A stretch of 64,000 nt of DNA from Atlantibacter hermannii (GTDB lineage: Bacteria > Pseudomonadota > Gammaproteobacteria > Enterobacterales > Enterobacteriaceae): the NCBI GenBank assembly GCA_900635495.1, contig LR134136.1, forward strand, positions 3,534,001 to 3,598,000, given 5' to 3'. Position numbers and translations under genes: made by a program. The notes under the pieces are model-generated. The model was not told where the DNA came from, did not search any database, and saw only the letters and a program-made list of their open reading frames with translations. This document shows positions 26,740-35,442 of the stretch, piece after piece. Position 1 is the stretch's first letter. Each line of letters starts with the position of its first letter.

Positions 26740-27218
26740 CAGGCTTTTACCTTCACTAACAACGCCACCGCCTCACAGGCGATGCCTTCGCCGCGCCCGG
26801 TGAAACCGAGCTTCTCAGTGGTCGTGGCTTTCACGTTAACGTCATCCATATGGCAACCTAAATCTTCTGCAATAAAGACACGCATCTGCGGGATGTGCGG
26901 CAGCATTTTCGGTGCCTGGGCGATAATCGTCACATCAACGTTGCCGAGGGCGTAGCCTTTCGCCTGAATACGACGCCAGGCTTCGCGCAGCAGTTCGCGG
27001 CTGTCGGCGCCTTTGAACGCAGGATCGGTGTCAGGAAACAGTTTGCCGATGTCGCCCAGCGCCGCCGCGCCCAACAGTGCATCGGTCAAAGCATGCAATG
27101 CCACATCGCCGTCAGAATGGGCCAGCAGGCCTTTTTCATAGGGGATACGCACACCCCCAATGATCAGTGGGCCTGGGCCGCCAAAAGCGTGTACATCGAA
27201 GCCGTGTCCGATCCGCAT
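26739..27218 (-). CDS. ispF: 2-C-methyl-D-erythritol 2,4-cyclodiphosphate synthase IspF
   Basis: A 159-residue trimeric enzyme of the MEP isoprenoid pathway. Zinc ligands Asp8 and His10 (GHGFDVHAFG) and His42 (LLAHSDGDVALHALTDA) are present, as is the CDP-binding region IGKLFPDTDPAFKGADS. It is adjacent to ispD with a one-base TAATG overlap on either side, as in E. coli. Confidence 0.97.
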   Translation of the reverse strand: MRIGHGFDVHAFGGPGPLIIGGVRIPYEKGLLAHSDGDVALHALTDALLGAAALGDIGKLFPDTDPAFKGADSRELLREAWRRIQAKGYALGNVDVTIIAQAPKMLPHIPQMRVFIAEDLGCHMDDVNVKATTTEKLGFTGRGEGIACEAVALLVKVKA

Positions 27219-27928
27219 TATGCATTCTCCATCTGGGTTAAACGGGTAAGATAAAACGCCGCAAGGGCAAGGTCTTCAGGACGCGTCACTTTAATGTTAT
27301 CGCCGCGTCCGGCCACCAGTTCGGGATGATACCCGCAGTGTTCCAGCGCTGAGGCCTCATCGGTAATGGTCGCCCCTTCATCAAGGGCTCGAATCAGGCA
27401 GTCGCGCAAAAGGTCGAGCGGAAAAAGCTGGGGAGTGAGCGCATGCCAGAGATCGGTGCGCTCGACGGTGTGCGCAATTAACGGTTGCCCCGGCTCTCCG
27501 CGCTTCATAGTGTCGCGCACCGGCGCAGCTAAAATGCCGCCGACGCGGCTGTAGGCGGTAAGCGCCAGTAGCGCGTTAAGATCGTCGGGATGCAGGCACG
27601 GACGTGCGGCATCATGTACCAGCACCCATGCAGCGCCTGCGGCGGCTTTAAGCCCGGCCAGCACCGAATCCGCCCGTTCACGCCCGCCATCGACGCGCGT
27701 GACACGCGGATTGCGTGCCAGAGGGAGCGCGTCAAACTGACGATCGGTCGGGCTGACAGCCACGATAACGCGGCCCACGCGGGGATGACGCAGTAAGCTT
27801 GCCACCGCGTGTTCAAGAATAGTGTGGTCACCAATGGTGAGATATTGTTTGGGACAGTCTGATTGCATGCGGCTGCCAATCCCGGCAGCCGGCACCACGG
27901 CAATCACGTCCGCACAGGAAGATGCCAT
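27218..27928 (-). CDS. ispD: 2-C-methyl-D-erythritol 4-phosphate cytidylyltransferase IspD
   Basis: A 236-residue MEP-pathway cytidylyltransferase transferring CMP to methylerythritol phosphate. It carries the nucleotide-binding motif PAAGIGSRMQSDCPKQYL near the N-terminus and VLVHDAARPC in the middle. It lies 18 bases downstream of ftsB and is followed by ispF. Confidence 0.97.
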   Translation of the reverse strand: MASSCADVIAVVPAAGIGSRMQSDCPKQYLTIGDHTILEHAVASLLRHPRVGRVIVAVSPTDRQFDALPLARNPRVTRVDGGRERADSVLAGLKAAAGAAWVLVHDAARPCLHPDDLNALLALTAYSRVGGILAAPVRDTMKRGEPGQPLIAHTVERTDLWHALTPQLFPLDLLRDCLIRALDEGATITDEASALEHCGYHPELVAGRGDNIKVTRPEDLALAAFYLTRLTQMENA

Positions 27929-27946
27929 GTGTAAAACCTGAGCTTG

Positions 27947-28258
27947 TTATCGATTATTTTGTCGTGACCCGGCCGCCTGTTTGGAGGCATCTGGCACCAG
28001 ACGGAAGAAGGTTTCGCCCGGTCTGGTCATACTCAATTCGTTACGCGCACGCTCTTCAATCGCTTCCTGTCCGCCGTTGAGATCGTCGATCTCGGCAAAC
28101 AGCTGATCGTTACGCGCTTTTAATTTTGCGTTAGTTGCCTGCTGGGCCGCCACGTCGTCACTGACGCGGGTGTAGTCATGAACGCCGTTTTTACCAAACC
28201 ACAATGAATACTGTAGCCAGACGACTAATGCCAGCAATAGCAGTGTTAGTTTACCCAT
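27947..28258 (-). CDS. ftsB: Cell division protein FtsB
   Basis: A 103-residue bitopic divisome protein (same as E. coli). There is one membrane helix (about residues 3-21, LTLLLLALVVWLQYSLWFG), then a periplasmic leucine-zipper-like coiled coil up to about residue 70 and the conserved GGQEAIEERARNELSMTRPGE. It forms the FtsQLB complex that triggers septal peptidoglycan synthesis. First gene of the ftsB-ispD-ispF-truD-surE-pcm series. Confidence 0.95.
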   Translation of the reverse strand: MGKLTLLLLALVVWLQYSLWFGKNGVHDYTRVSDDVAAQQATNAKLKARNDQLFAEIDDLNGGQEAIEERARNELSMTRPGETFFRLVPDASKQAAGSRQNNR

Positions 28259-28433
28259 TCTGCCCCCTGAAAAACGGCATCATCATCCCACAACTTTCTG
28301 TCGGGCACTACCTGGCCCAATCTGACTCACTAAAACAGCGGCAAAATGTACCACATAACCAGGGCTTGTGCGCCTGTGAGACAGGGGCACGGACGGAATA
28401 AATAGTTAGTTACGCTTTGAAGTATGTCTTAAC

Positions 28434-28757
28434 TCAGCTCATTAGCCATAAAAACAGCACGCCAAACATCAGTGCGACCGTGATGATAGTGGCGATAACG
28501 CTGAGGACCAGACGCCCTTCCAGCAACGAGTGCAGCGCAATGCCAATCACGACCGCCACAGGCATCAACGCCAGAAAGAATGGCCAGGTATAGAGAAAAA
28601 AGAAGAGTGTGTTGGAACCGTAAAACAGGAAGGGGAAGCCCAGGGCCAGCAACCACGCGATAAAGCCCACAATCGCGCCAGGAAAAGTCCAGGTTGTCTC
28701 CTGATCGGAAGGCGGGGCTGATGCCTGCGAAAAAATCATATTTGTTGGAATGCGCAT
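28434..28757 (-). CDS. ygbE: DUF3561 inner membrane protein YgbE
   Basis: A 107-residue protein, the E. coli YgbE length, with three hydrophobic helices (about 28-50, 52-75, 83-105) and a hydrophilic N-terminus. The SNTLFFFLYTWPFFLALMPVAVVIGIALHSL core is conserved in this family of unknown function. It lies 51 bases downstream of cysC on the same strand, so it may be carried on the cysDNC message. I can assign no role. Confidence 0.88.
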   Translation of the reverse strand: MRIPTNMIFSQASAPPSDQETTWTFPGAIVGFIAWLLALGFPFLFYGSNTLFFFLYTWPFFLALMPVAVVIGIALHSLLEGRLVLSVIATIITVALMFGVLFLWLMS

Positions 28758-28808
28758 ACCGGATCCTGTGACCTGACTTGCCGGGAGGGATGCTCTCCCG
28801 GCGCTGTC

Positions 28809-29415
28809 TCAGAATTTGATAATATCGTCCCGACGCAGCAGGTCTAATATTTGCGCAATCAAATTTGTTACCAATTGTTCACCAGCTAAATGTATTTCAG
28901 GACGTTCAGGGGCTTCATAAACCGCATCAATACCGGTGAAATTGCGCAGCTCGCCGGCCCGGGCTTTTTTGTATAAACCCTTTGGATCACGCGCCTCACA
29001 GACCTCGAGAGGCGTGTCGACAAACACTTCGATAAAGCGCCCTTCCCCCCACGCGCTGGCGTACCATTTCGCGTTCAGCGCGATGCGGAGATATAAACGC
29101 CGTCAATACAACCAGCCCGGCGTCGACCATTAAATTCGCCACTTCACCGACGCGGCGAATGTTCTCTTTACGGTCGGCATCGCTGAAGCCCAGATCGCTG
29201 CATAAACCATGACGGACATTATCCCCGTCCAGCAAATAGGTGCTGACGCCATGCTCATGCAGCGTTGTTTCCAGTGCGCCAGCGAGCGTTGACTTCCCGG
29301 AGCCGGACAGCCCGGTAAACCACAACACCACGCCACGGTGGCCGTGAAGTTTTTCACGGCCCTGCTGGGTGACCTGGTGCGAATGCCAGACGACGTTTTC
29401 GTCATGGGCGGCCAT
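28809..29415 (-). CDS. cysC: Adenylylsulfate kinase CysC (frame broken once)
   Basis: Phosphorylates APS to PAPS in assimilatory sulfate reduction. Walker A is GLSGSGKST at residues 35-43; DGDNVRHGLCSDLGFS and RRVGEVANLMVDAGLVVLTAFISPHRAER are diagnostic. A six-G run (C29045-29050 on the plus strand) shifts the frame after MVRQRVG; five Gs restore EGRFIEVFVDTPLEVCEARDPKG. The repaired gene encodes 201 residues, as in E. coli. It shares one base with the cysN stop. Confidence 0.93.
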
Positions 29416-30843
29416 TATTTTCCTCCCAGCAAATCGCGTGCGCCCCAGTGCGGGAAGTGACGGCGCACCAGCGCGTTCAGTTCCAGCTCGAATGCGCTGT
29501 AAGCGGACGGCTCCTGGAAAACGTCCACCTGCGGCTCAAGCACCATCCCCGCGCCCACGGTCACGTTTGACAGACGATCGATAAAAATCATCCCGCCGGT
29601 CACCGGGTTTTGTTGATAGGGATCGAGCACCAGCGGTTCATCAAAGGTGAGATCCACTAAGCCGATGCCGTTCAACGGCAGGGTTTCCACCACGCGCTGG
29701 GTCAGGTTATTGATGTCGACCTGGTAGTGAATGTTGTCGACGCGTGCACGGGTCTTTTTACCGGCGACTTTAACGTCATAGCTTTGCCCTGGCGTCAGCG
29801 GCTGTTCCGCCATCCACACCACATCCACTTTCGCGCCCTGCACGGTTTCCAGGTGCTCGCCAGCGTCCAGCAGCACATCGCCACGGCTGATATCAATTTC
29901 GTCTTTGAGCACCAGCGTAATCGCCTCGCCCGCCGCCGCTTCCTGCAAATCGCCATCGAAGGTGACAATTCGCGCCACGGAAGACTCCACGCCGGACGGC
30001 AACACTTTGACACGCTGCCCGACTTTCACCACGCCAGACGCAACGGTGCCTGCATAGCCACGGAAATCCAGGTTCGGACGGTTAACGTACTGAACCGGGA
30101 AACGGAACGACTGACGCTCAACATCCTTACGAATTTCGACGGTTTCCAGCATTTCCAGCAGCGTAGGGCCGGTGTACCACGGCATCTTGTCGCTCTGGCT
30201 GGCGACGTTGTCCCCTTCCAGGGCCGACAGCGGCACAAAACGGATATCCAGCGAACCCGGCAGTTGCTCAGCAAACGTCAGGTAGTCCTGTTTAATTTGC
30301 TCAAAGGTCTGCTCGCTAAAACTCAACCAAATCCATTTTATTGACCGCCACCACCAGGTGTTTAATGCCCAGCAGCGTGGAGATAAAGCTGTGACGGCGG
30401 GTTTGGTCGAGCACGCCCTTCCGGGCATCCATCAACAGGATCGCTAAATCGCAGGTGGATGCGCCGGTCGCCATATTGCGGGTGTACTGCTCATGGCCCG
30501 GAGTGTCGGCGATGATAAATTTGCGTTTTTCAGTCGAGAAATAACGGTACGCCACGTCGATGGTAATGCCCTGCTCGCGCTCGGCCTGCAGGCCGTCCAC
30601 CAGTAAAGCAAGATCGAGTTTTTCGCCCTGGGTGCCGTGGCGTTTGCTGTCGTTATGCAGCGACGACAGCTGATCTTCATAAATCTGGCGCGTGTCGTGC
30701 AGCAGTCGGCCAATCAGGGTGCTTTTCCCGTCATCCACGCTGCCGCAGGTCAGGAAACGCAGCAGGCTTTTATGCTGTTGCGCATGCAGATAAGCCTCTA
30801 CGCCACCTTCATCGGCAATTTGTTGTGCAATTGTGGTGTTCAT
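29415..30843 (-). CDS. cysN: Sulfate adenylyltransferase subunit 1 CysN, GTPase (frame broken once)
   Basis: GTPase subunit of ATP sulfurylase; GTP hydrolysis drives APS formation with CysD. P-loop GSVDDGKSTLIG lies near residue 34; DTPGHEQYTRNM is G3 and NKMDLV is G4; EF-Tu-like beta-barrel domains follow, ending HFPHWGARDLLGGK. A four-T run on the minus strand (A30318-30321 on plus) breaks the frame after MDLVEF; three Ts give FSEQTFEQIKQDYLTFAEQL and 475 residues, as in E. coli. It lies 11 bases after cysD. Confidence 0.93.
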
Positions 30844-30854
30844 TAGCCGGCTCC

Positions 30855-31763
30855 TTAGAAATAACCCTGACGTTTTTTAAGCTCCATGGAGCCTGCCTGA
30901 TCGCGGTCAATCACGCGGCCCTGCCGTTCGCTGGTGGTAGAGACCAGCATCTCTTCGATAATTTCCGGCAGCGTTTGCGCGTGGGACTCCACCGCGCCGG
31001 TCAACGGCCAGCAGCCCAGCGTGCGGAAGCGCACCATGCGTTTTTGGATCATCTCGCCCGGCTGTAAATCGATACGATCGTCATCGATCATCATCAGCAT
31101 GCCGTCGCGTTCCAGCACCGGGCGTTCCGCCGCCAGATACAGCGGCACAATCTCAATATTTTCCAGATAGATGTACTGCCAGATATCCAGCTCGGTCCAG
31201 TTGGAGAGCGGGAATACGCGGATGCTTTCGCCTTTGTTAATCTGGCCGTTGTAGTTGTGCCACAGTTCGGGACGCTGGTTTTTCGGGTCCCAGCGATGGA
31301 AACGGTCACGGAAGGAGTAGATTCGCTCTTTGGCGCGCGACTTCTCTTCATCGCGGCGTGCGCCGCCGAAGGCTGCATCAAAACCGTATTTATTCAGCGC
31401 CTGCTTCAGGCCTTCGGTTTTCATGATGTCGGTATGTTTGGCGCTGCCATGAACGAACGGGTTAATGCCCATCGCCACCCCTTCCGGGTTTTTGTGCACC
31501 AACAGTTCGCAACCATAGGCTTTAGCGGTGCGGTCACGGAATTCATACATCTCACGGAATTTCCAGCCGGTATCCACGTGCAACAGCGGAAACGGCAGCG
31601 TACCCGGATAGAACGCTTTACGCGCCAGGTGCAGCATCACGCTGGAATCTTTGCCGATGGAATACATCATCACCGGATTCGCGAATTCTGCGGCAACTTC
31701 ACGAATGATATGGATGCTTTCCGCCTCCAGTTGTCGCAGGTGAGTGAGTCGTTTTTGATCCAT
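30855..31763 (-). CDS. cysD: Sulfate adenylyltransferase subunit 2 CysD
   Basis: A 302-residue catalytic subunit of ATP sulfurylase, full length. The PP-loop region is MMYSIGKDSSVMLHLARKAFYPG; VDTGWKFREMYEFRD and GARRDEEKSRAKERIYSFRD are signature blocks. It converts sulfate and ATP to APS. It follows cysG by 59 bases on the same strand, with cysN and cysC downstream. The expected CysB-dependent promoter therefore probably lies upstream of cysG rather than here. Confidence 0.97.
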   Translation of the reverse strand: MDQKRLTHLRQLEAESIHIIREVAAEFANPVMMYSIGKDSSVMLHLARKAFYPGTLPFPLLHVDTGWKFREMYEFRDRTAKAYGCELLVHKNPEGVAMGINPFVHGSAKHTDIMKTEGLKQALNKYGFDAAFGGARRDEEKSRAKERIYSFRDRFHRWDPKNQRPELWHNYNGQINKGESIRVFPLSNWTELDIWQYIYLENIEIVPLYLAAERPVLERDGMLMMIDDDRIDLQPGEMIQKRMVRFRTLGCWPLTGAVESHAQTLPEIIEEMLVSTTSERQGRVIDRDQAGSMELKKRQGYF

Positions 31764-31822
31764 AACCTTTCCTTATCAGGCCTGACTGCGCAGGCGTGTT
31801 ATTACGGCCTTCGCGCCAGAAC

Positions 31823-33250
31823 CTAAGCCAAAGTCACTACGGCAGAGGAATCGTCTTCTGCCTGCGTTGTCGGTTGAAACCAGGCTAACTGGGTGTTGAG
31901 TGCCACCACTTCGCCAATGACCAACAAAGCGGGCATCGGCGATCGTTTAGCCAGGTCATCAAGTTGTTGTAATGTGCCGGTCAGCACCTGTTGATCCGAC
32001 CGGGTTCCGCGGCTGATCACCGCGACCGGCGTATCTGCGCTGCGGCCATGCTGAATAAGTTGTTCGCTGATGTGGGCGGCTTTCATGGTGCCCATATAAA
32101 TCGCCAGGGTTTGTCGCCCCTGCGCCAGATGCGCCCAGTCGAAAGGCTGGCTATCCGGTTTGTAATGCCCGGTCACGAAAGTCACGCTCTGGGCGTGTTC
32201 CCGATGCGTTAACGGGATACCGGCATACGCCGTTGCGCCTGCGGCGGCGGTGATGCCCGGCACAACCTGGAAAGCAATCCCGGCCTGCTGCGCCGCCTGC
32301 AGTTCTTCGCCGCCACGGCCAAAAATAAACGGGTCGCCGCCTTTCAGCCGCACCACGGTTTTGCCTTCGCGAGCCAGATCCACCAGCATCTGGTTTGTTT
32401 GATGCTGGGCAACGGCATGTTCGCCCGCACGTTTACCGACGCAAATTCGATCGGCGTCGCGTCTGATCAGCTCCAGCACGCCGTCGCTGACCAGATGGTC
32501 ATACAGCACCACGTCTGCCTGCTGAAGCACCTGTAAACCGCGCAGCGTCAGAAGCCCCGCATCGCCAGGCCCGGCACCCACCAGGATAATCTCCCCGGTT
32601 TGCTGTTGCGGGTTCGCCAAACTAGCTTCAAGGTTTTCACGCGCCGCCGTTTCATTTCCGGCCGCCATCAGGCTGGCGAAACGTCCCCGGAACGCCTGTT
32701 CCCAGAAACGTCGCCGCGCATCGGTAGTGCTGAGCACGGTTTTGATGCGCTCACGGAAACTCCCCGCCACGGCCGCCATTCGCCCAAGGCTTTGAGGTAA
32801 TAGCGCTTCTATTTTTTCGCGCAGCAGACGCGCCAGCACCGGCGCATTACCGCCGGAAGAAACGGCCACAACCAGCGGCGAGCGGTCAACAATCGAAGGG
32901 AAAATAAAGGAGCACAGCGGCTGGTCGTCCACCACGTTAACCAGGCGATGGCGCGCATTCGCCGCATCAAATACCCGGCGGTTGAGTTCGCGGTTATTGG
33001 TGGCGGCAATCACCAGAAAAACCTGGTCGAGTTGCTGCTCATCAAACTCCTGGGCCAGCCATTCAACGTGGCCTGCATCGACATCGCGCTGCAGTTCCGC
33101 CGCCAGTTTTTTCGCAACAATACGGACCACCGCGCCGGCACGGCGCAGCAGTGAAATTTTACGTACCGCGATATCGCCGCCGCCGACGACCAATACCGGG
33201 CGTGCTTTCAGGTCTGCAAAAAGGGGAAGATAGTCCACTCGCTGGCTCAC
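31823..33250 (-). CDS. cysG: Siroheme synthase CysG (trifunctional)
   Basis: A 475-residue fusion. The N-terminal precorrin-2 dehydrogenase/ferrochelatase carries an NAD-binding VLVVGGGDIAVRK, and the C-terminal SAM uroporphyrinogen-III methyltransferase carries VGAGPGDAGLLTLRGLQ, RLKGGDPFIFGRGGEE and VPGITAAAGATAYAGIPLTHR. It makes siroheme, the cofactor of sulfite reductase CysI. In E. coli the only cysG lies with nirBD; here a copy heads the cysDNC operon. Another cysG elsewhere in the genome is likely but not visible. Confidence 0.95.
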   Translation of the reverse strand: MSQRVDYLPLFADLKARPVLVVGGGDIAVRKISLLRRAGAVVRIVAKKLAAELQRDVDAGHVEWLAQEFDEQQLDQVFLVIAATNNRELNRRVFDAANARHRLVNVVDDQPLCSFIFPSIVDRSPLVVAVSSGGNAPVLARLLREKIEALLPQSLGRMAAVAGSFRERIKTVLSTTDARRRFWEQAFRGRFASLMAAGNETAARENLEASLANPQQQTGEIILVGAGPGDAGLLTLRGLQVLQQADVVLYDHLVSDGVLELIRRDADRICVGKRAGEHAVAQHQTNQMLVDLAREGKTVVRLKGGDPFIFGRGGEELQAAQQAGIAFQVVPGITAAAGATAYAGIPLTHREHAQSVTFVTGHYKPDSQPFDWAHLAQGRQTLAIYMGTMKAAHISEQLIQHGRSADTPVAVISRGTRSDQQVLTGTLQQLDDLAKRSPMPALLVIGEVVALNTQLAWFQPTTQAEDDSSAVVTLA

Positions 33251-33271
33251 TCAACATCCGAATCCAGAAGC

Positions 33272-33330
33272 GACTATAGGGGCCGCCTTAAAACGAATGA
33301 AATTACCAATTGGCATGAGTAGTTCCACAA
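33272..33330 (-). promoter_or_regulatory. Putative promoter of the cysG-cysDNC operon
   Basis: On the minus strand, TATAGT in CCCCTATAGTCGC (around 33272-33282) is a good -10, some 25 bases upstream of the cysG start; no strong -35 is seen, as expected for a CysB-activated promoter. This gap is shared with iap, transcribed the other way. Confidence 0.4.
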
Positions 33331-33480
33331 AGGAATAAGACTGTGGCAAAGCTCAGCTCAAAAAGTGCTTAAGGCGTGATTTTTCGGGGCTTTCGGCGCG
33401 AATCAAATTGTGTAACGCACGTCACAGTTTCATACTAGGCGGAAAAAATTTTCGTTTATTTCCGTGATTAAGGATTATCT

Positions 33481-34536
33481 ATGATTCCCGCATTGCGTCG
33501 TTGCGCGATCGTCTGTGCGATCGGATTGACGCTCAGTGTTGGTATTGTTGTTCCGGCCATTGCCGGCGCTTCCGCGCCCGGTGAAACCGCAAGCGCTCAG
33601 GCGCGCCATATCGCAACCTATTTCCCCGGGCGGATGACCGGAACGCCCGCTGAAATGCTCTCCGCAGACTATATCCGTCAGCAGTTCGCCCGCTGGGGGT
33701 ATAAGAGCGACATACGCACCTTCAATACCCGTTATGTTTTCACCCGCGCCAATAAACTGACCAACTGGCAGAACGTCACGGGTTCCAGCGTCATCGCCGC
33801 GCATGAAGGAAAACGGCCCCAGCAAATCATTATCATGGCGCACCTTGATACTTACGCCCCGCAAAGCGATGCCGACATCGACACCAACCTGGGCGGGCTT
33901 ACGTTGCAGGGCATTGACGATAACGCAGCCGGGCTCGGCGTCATGCTGGAGCTGGCGGAAAAGCTGAAAGATACGCCTACGGAATACGGCATTCGCTTTA
34001 TCGCCACCAGCGGTGAAGAGGAAGGCAAACTGGGTGCGGAAAACGTGCTTAAGCGGATGAGCGCGCAGGAGAAGAAAAACACGCTGCTGGTCATCAATCT
34101 CGATAATCTGATCGTCGGCGACAAACTCTACTTCAACAGCGGGCAATCCACGCCAACGGCAGTACGCAAGCTGACCCGCGATCGGGCGCTGGCCATCGCA
34201 CGCAAAAACCGTATCGCCGCCAGCACCAATCCGGGGCTTAATACGCATTACCCCAAAGGTACGGGCTGCTGTAATGATGCGGAAGTGTTTGATAAAGCAG
34301 GTATACCGGTGCTCTCCGTTGAAGCCACCAACTGGTCTTTGGGTAAACAGGATGGCTATCAGCAGCGGGCAAAAAGCGCCCGGTTCCCGGCTGGCACCAC
34401 CTGGCACAATGCCCAACTGGATAACCAGCAGTATATCGACAACGCGTTACCGGGCCGCATTGAAAAACGTAGCCGTGACGTGATGAAAATTATGCTGCCG
34501 CTGGTGAAAGAGTTAGCAAAGGCGGGCAAAACCTGA
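33481..34536 (+). CDS. iap: Alkaline phosphatase isozyme conversion aminopeptidase Iap
   Basis: A 351-residue periplasmic M28-family aminopeptidase (345 in E. coli) that trims N-terminal Arg from alkaline phosphatase. There is an N-terminal signal segment of about 30 residues; ARHIATYFPGRMTGTPAEM starts the mature part. Metal and catalytic motifs include IIIMAHLDTYAP, GIDDNAAGLGVMLELAE and ATSGEEEGKLGAENVL. In E. coli iap neighbours the CRISPR-Cas locus; here cysH follows directly, convergently. Confidence 0.95.
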   Translation: MIPALRRCAIVCAIGLTLSVGIVVPAIAGASAPGETASAQARHIATYFPGRMTGTPAEMLSADYIRQQFARWGYKSDIRTFNTRYVFTRANKLTNWQNVTGSSVIAAHEGKRPQQIIIMAHLDTYAPQSDADIDTNLGGLTLQGIDDNAAGLGVMLELAEKLKDTPTEYGIRFIATSGEEEGKLGAENVLKRMSAQEKKNTLLVINLDNLIVGDKLYFNSGQSTPTAVRKLTRDRALAIARKNRIAASTNPGLNTHYPKGTGCCNDAEVFDKAGIPVLSVEATNWSLGKQDGYQQRAKSARFPAGTTWHNAQLDNQQYIDNALPGRIEKRSRDVMKIMLPLVKELAKAGKT

Positions 34537-34625
34537 GAAAGGGCTCCCTTTCACGACGCGATATGCGCGTTGGCCTCGCGTTTCAGCGGCGTCCTCGGTG
34601 CGTAAACGGCAAGCTCGCAGGATAA

Positions 34626-34660
34626 AAAAATGCCTCCGGCAGGATGACGGAGGCATTGAA
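34626..34660 (-). terminator. Terminator of the cysJIH operon
   Basis: On the minus strand AATGCCTCCG-TCATCCTGC-CGGAGGCATT followed by TTTTTTATC, 14 bases past the cysH stop. Confidence 0.88.
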
Positions 34661-34673
34661 TGTTATCCGGGAT

Positions 34674-35408
34674 TTACCCTTCGTGAAGGCCGCATTCGCG
34701 TTTCAGGCCGAAGAAGCGCGTTTCCTCTTCCGCCATACCCGGTTCCCATTTGCGGGTGGTATGGGTATCGCCAACCGACAGATAGCCCTGATCCCAGAGC
34801 GGATGGTATTTCAGACCGTGCTTTTGCAGGTACTGGTACACCGTACGGTTATCCCAGTCGATAATCGGCAACACTTTAAAAATGCCCCGACTAATCGCCA
34901 GCACCGGCAGGTTAGCGCGGCTTCCTGACTGTTCACGGCGCAGGCCGGCAAACCAGGTTTGCGCACCGAGCTCGCGTAACGCACGGTTCATCGGCTCGAC
35001 TTTATTGATGTCATTGTATTTCTCAATGCCCTCAACGCCCTGCTCCCACAGTTTACCGTAGCGGGCTTCCTGCCAGGCCGGACTTTGCGCGGCACGATAA
35101 ACCTTGAGATTCAGCTTCAGCTTGTCGGTCAGTTCATCAATAAACTGATACGTTTCCGGGAACAGATAGCCGGTATCCGTCAGGATCACCGGAATATCCG
35201 GGTATTGTTGGGTAATCAAATGCAGGCTGACTGCCGCCTGGATACCGAAGCTCGATGACAGGACGACCTCGCCCGGCAGATTATCCAGCGACCAGGCGAC
35301 ACGTTGTTCCGCGCTCAACGATTCCAGTTGAGCGTTGGTTTCAGCCAGCGCCAGAATGCGATCCACCTTCGGTAATGCATTCAGCGCCTGTAAATCCGCA
35401 ATGGACAT
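34674..35408 (-). CDS. cysH: Phosphoadenosine phosphosulfate reductase CysH
   Basis: A 244-residue PAPS reductase, full length, using thioredoxin to release sulfite. The catalytic Cys239 sits in the C-terminal RECGLHEG; the PP-loop-like SSFGIQAAVSLHL and TDTGYLFPETYQFID bind PAPS. The start is MSIADLQALN at 35408 after AAAAGAGGTCATT; an upstream in-frame start at 35552 falls inside cysI and is rejected. It lies 34 bases after cysI. Confidence 0.96.
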   Translation of the reverse strand: MSIADLQALNALPKVDRILALAETNAQLESLSAEQRVAWSLDNLPGEVVLSSSFGIQAAVSLHLITQQYPDIPVILTDTGYLFPETYQFIDELTDKLKLNLKVYRAAQSPAWQEARYGKLWEQGVEGIEKYNDINKVEPMNRALRELGAQTWFAGLRREQSGSRANLPVLAISRGIFKVLPIIDWDNRTVYQYLQKHGLKYHPLWDQGYLSVGDTHTTRKWEPGMAEEETRFFGLKRECGLHEG

Positions 35409-35442
35409 AATGACCTCTTTTGTTGATGCCGCCGTAGCCGGG

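Noticed and set aside
30316..30428. Out-of-frame N-terminus (MPGRACSTKP...) for the downstream part of cysN
   Set aside because: It is the shifted frame of CysN coding sequence; the real protein continues from the upstream part after removing one T.
33475..34416. 313-codon frame on the minus strand over iap
   Set aside because: Antisense shadow of a well-conserved aminopeptidase gene; low-complexity Arg/Gly-rich translation, no ribosome site.
34537..34673. CRISPR-Cas remnant between iap and cysH
   Set aside because: Only a terminator and plain intergenic bases; no repeat of about 29 bases and no cas-like frame.
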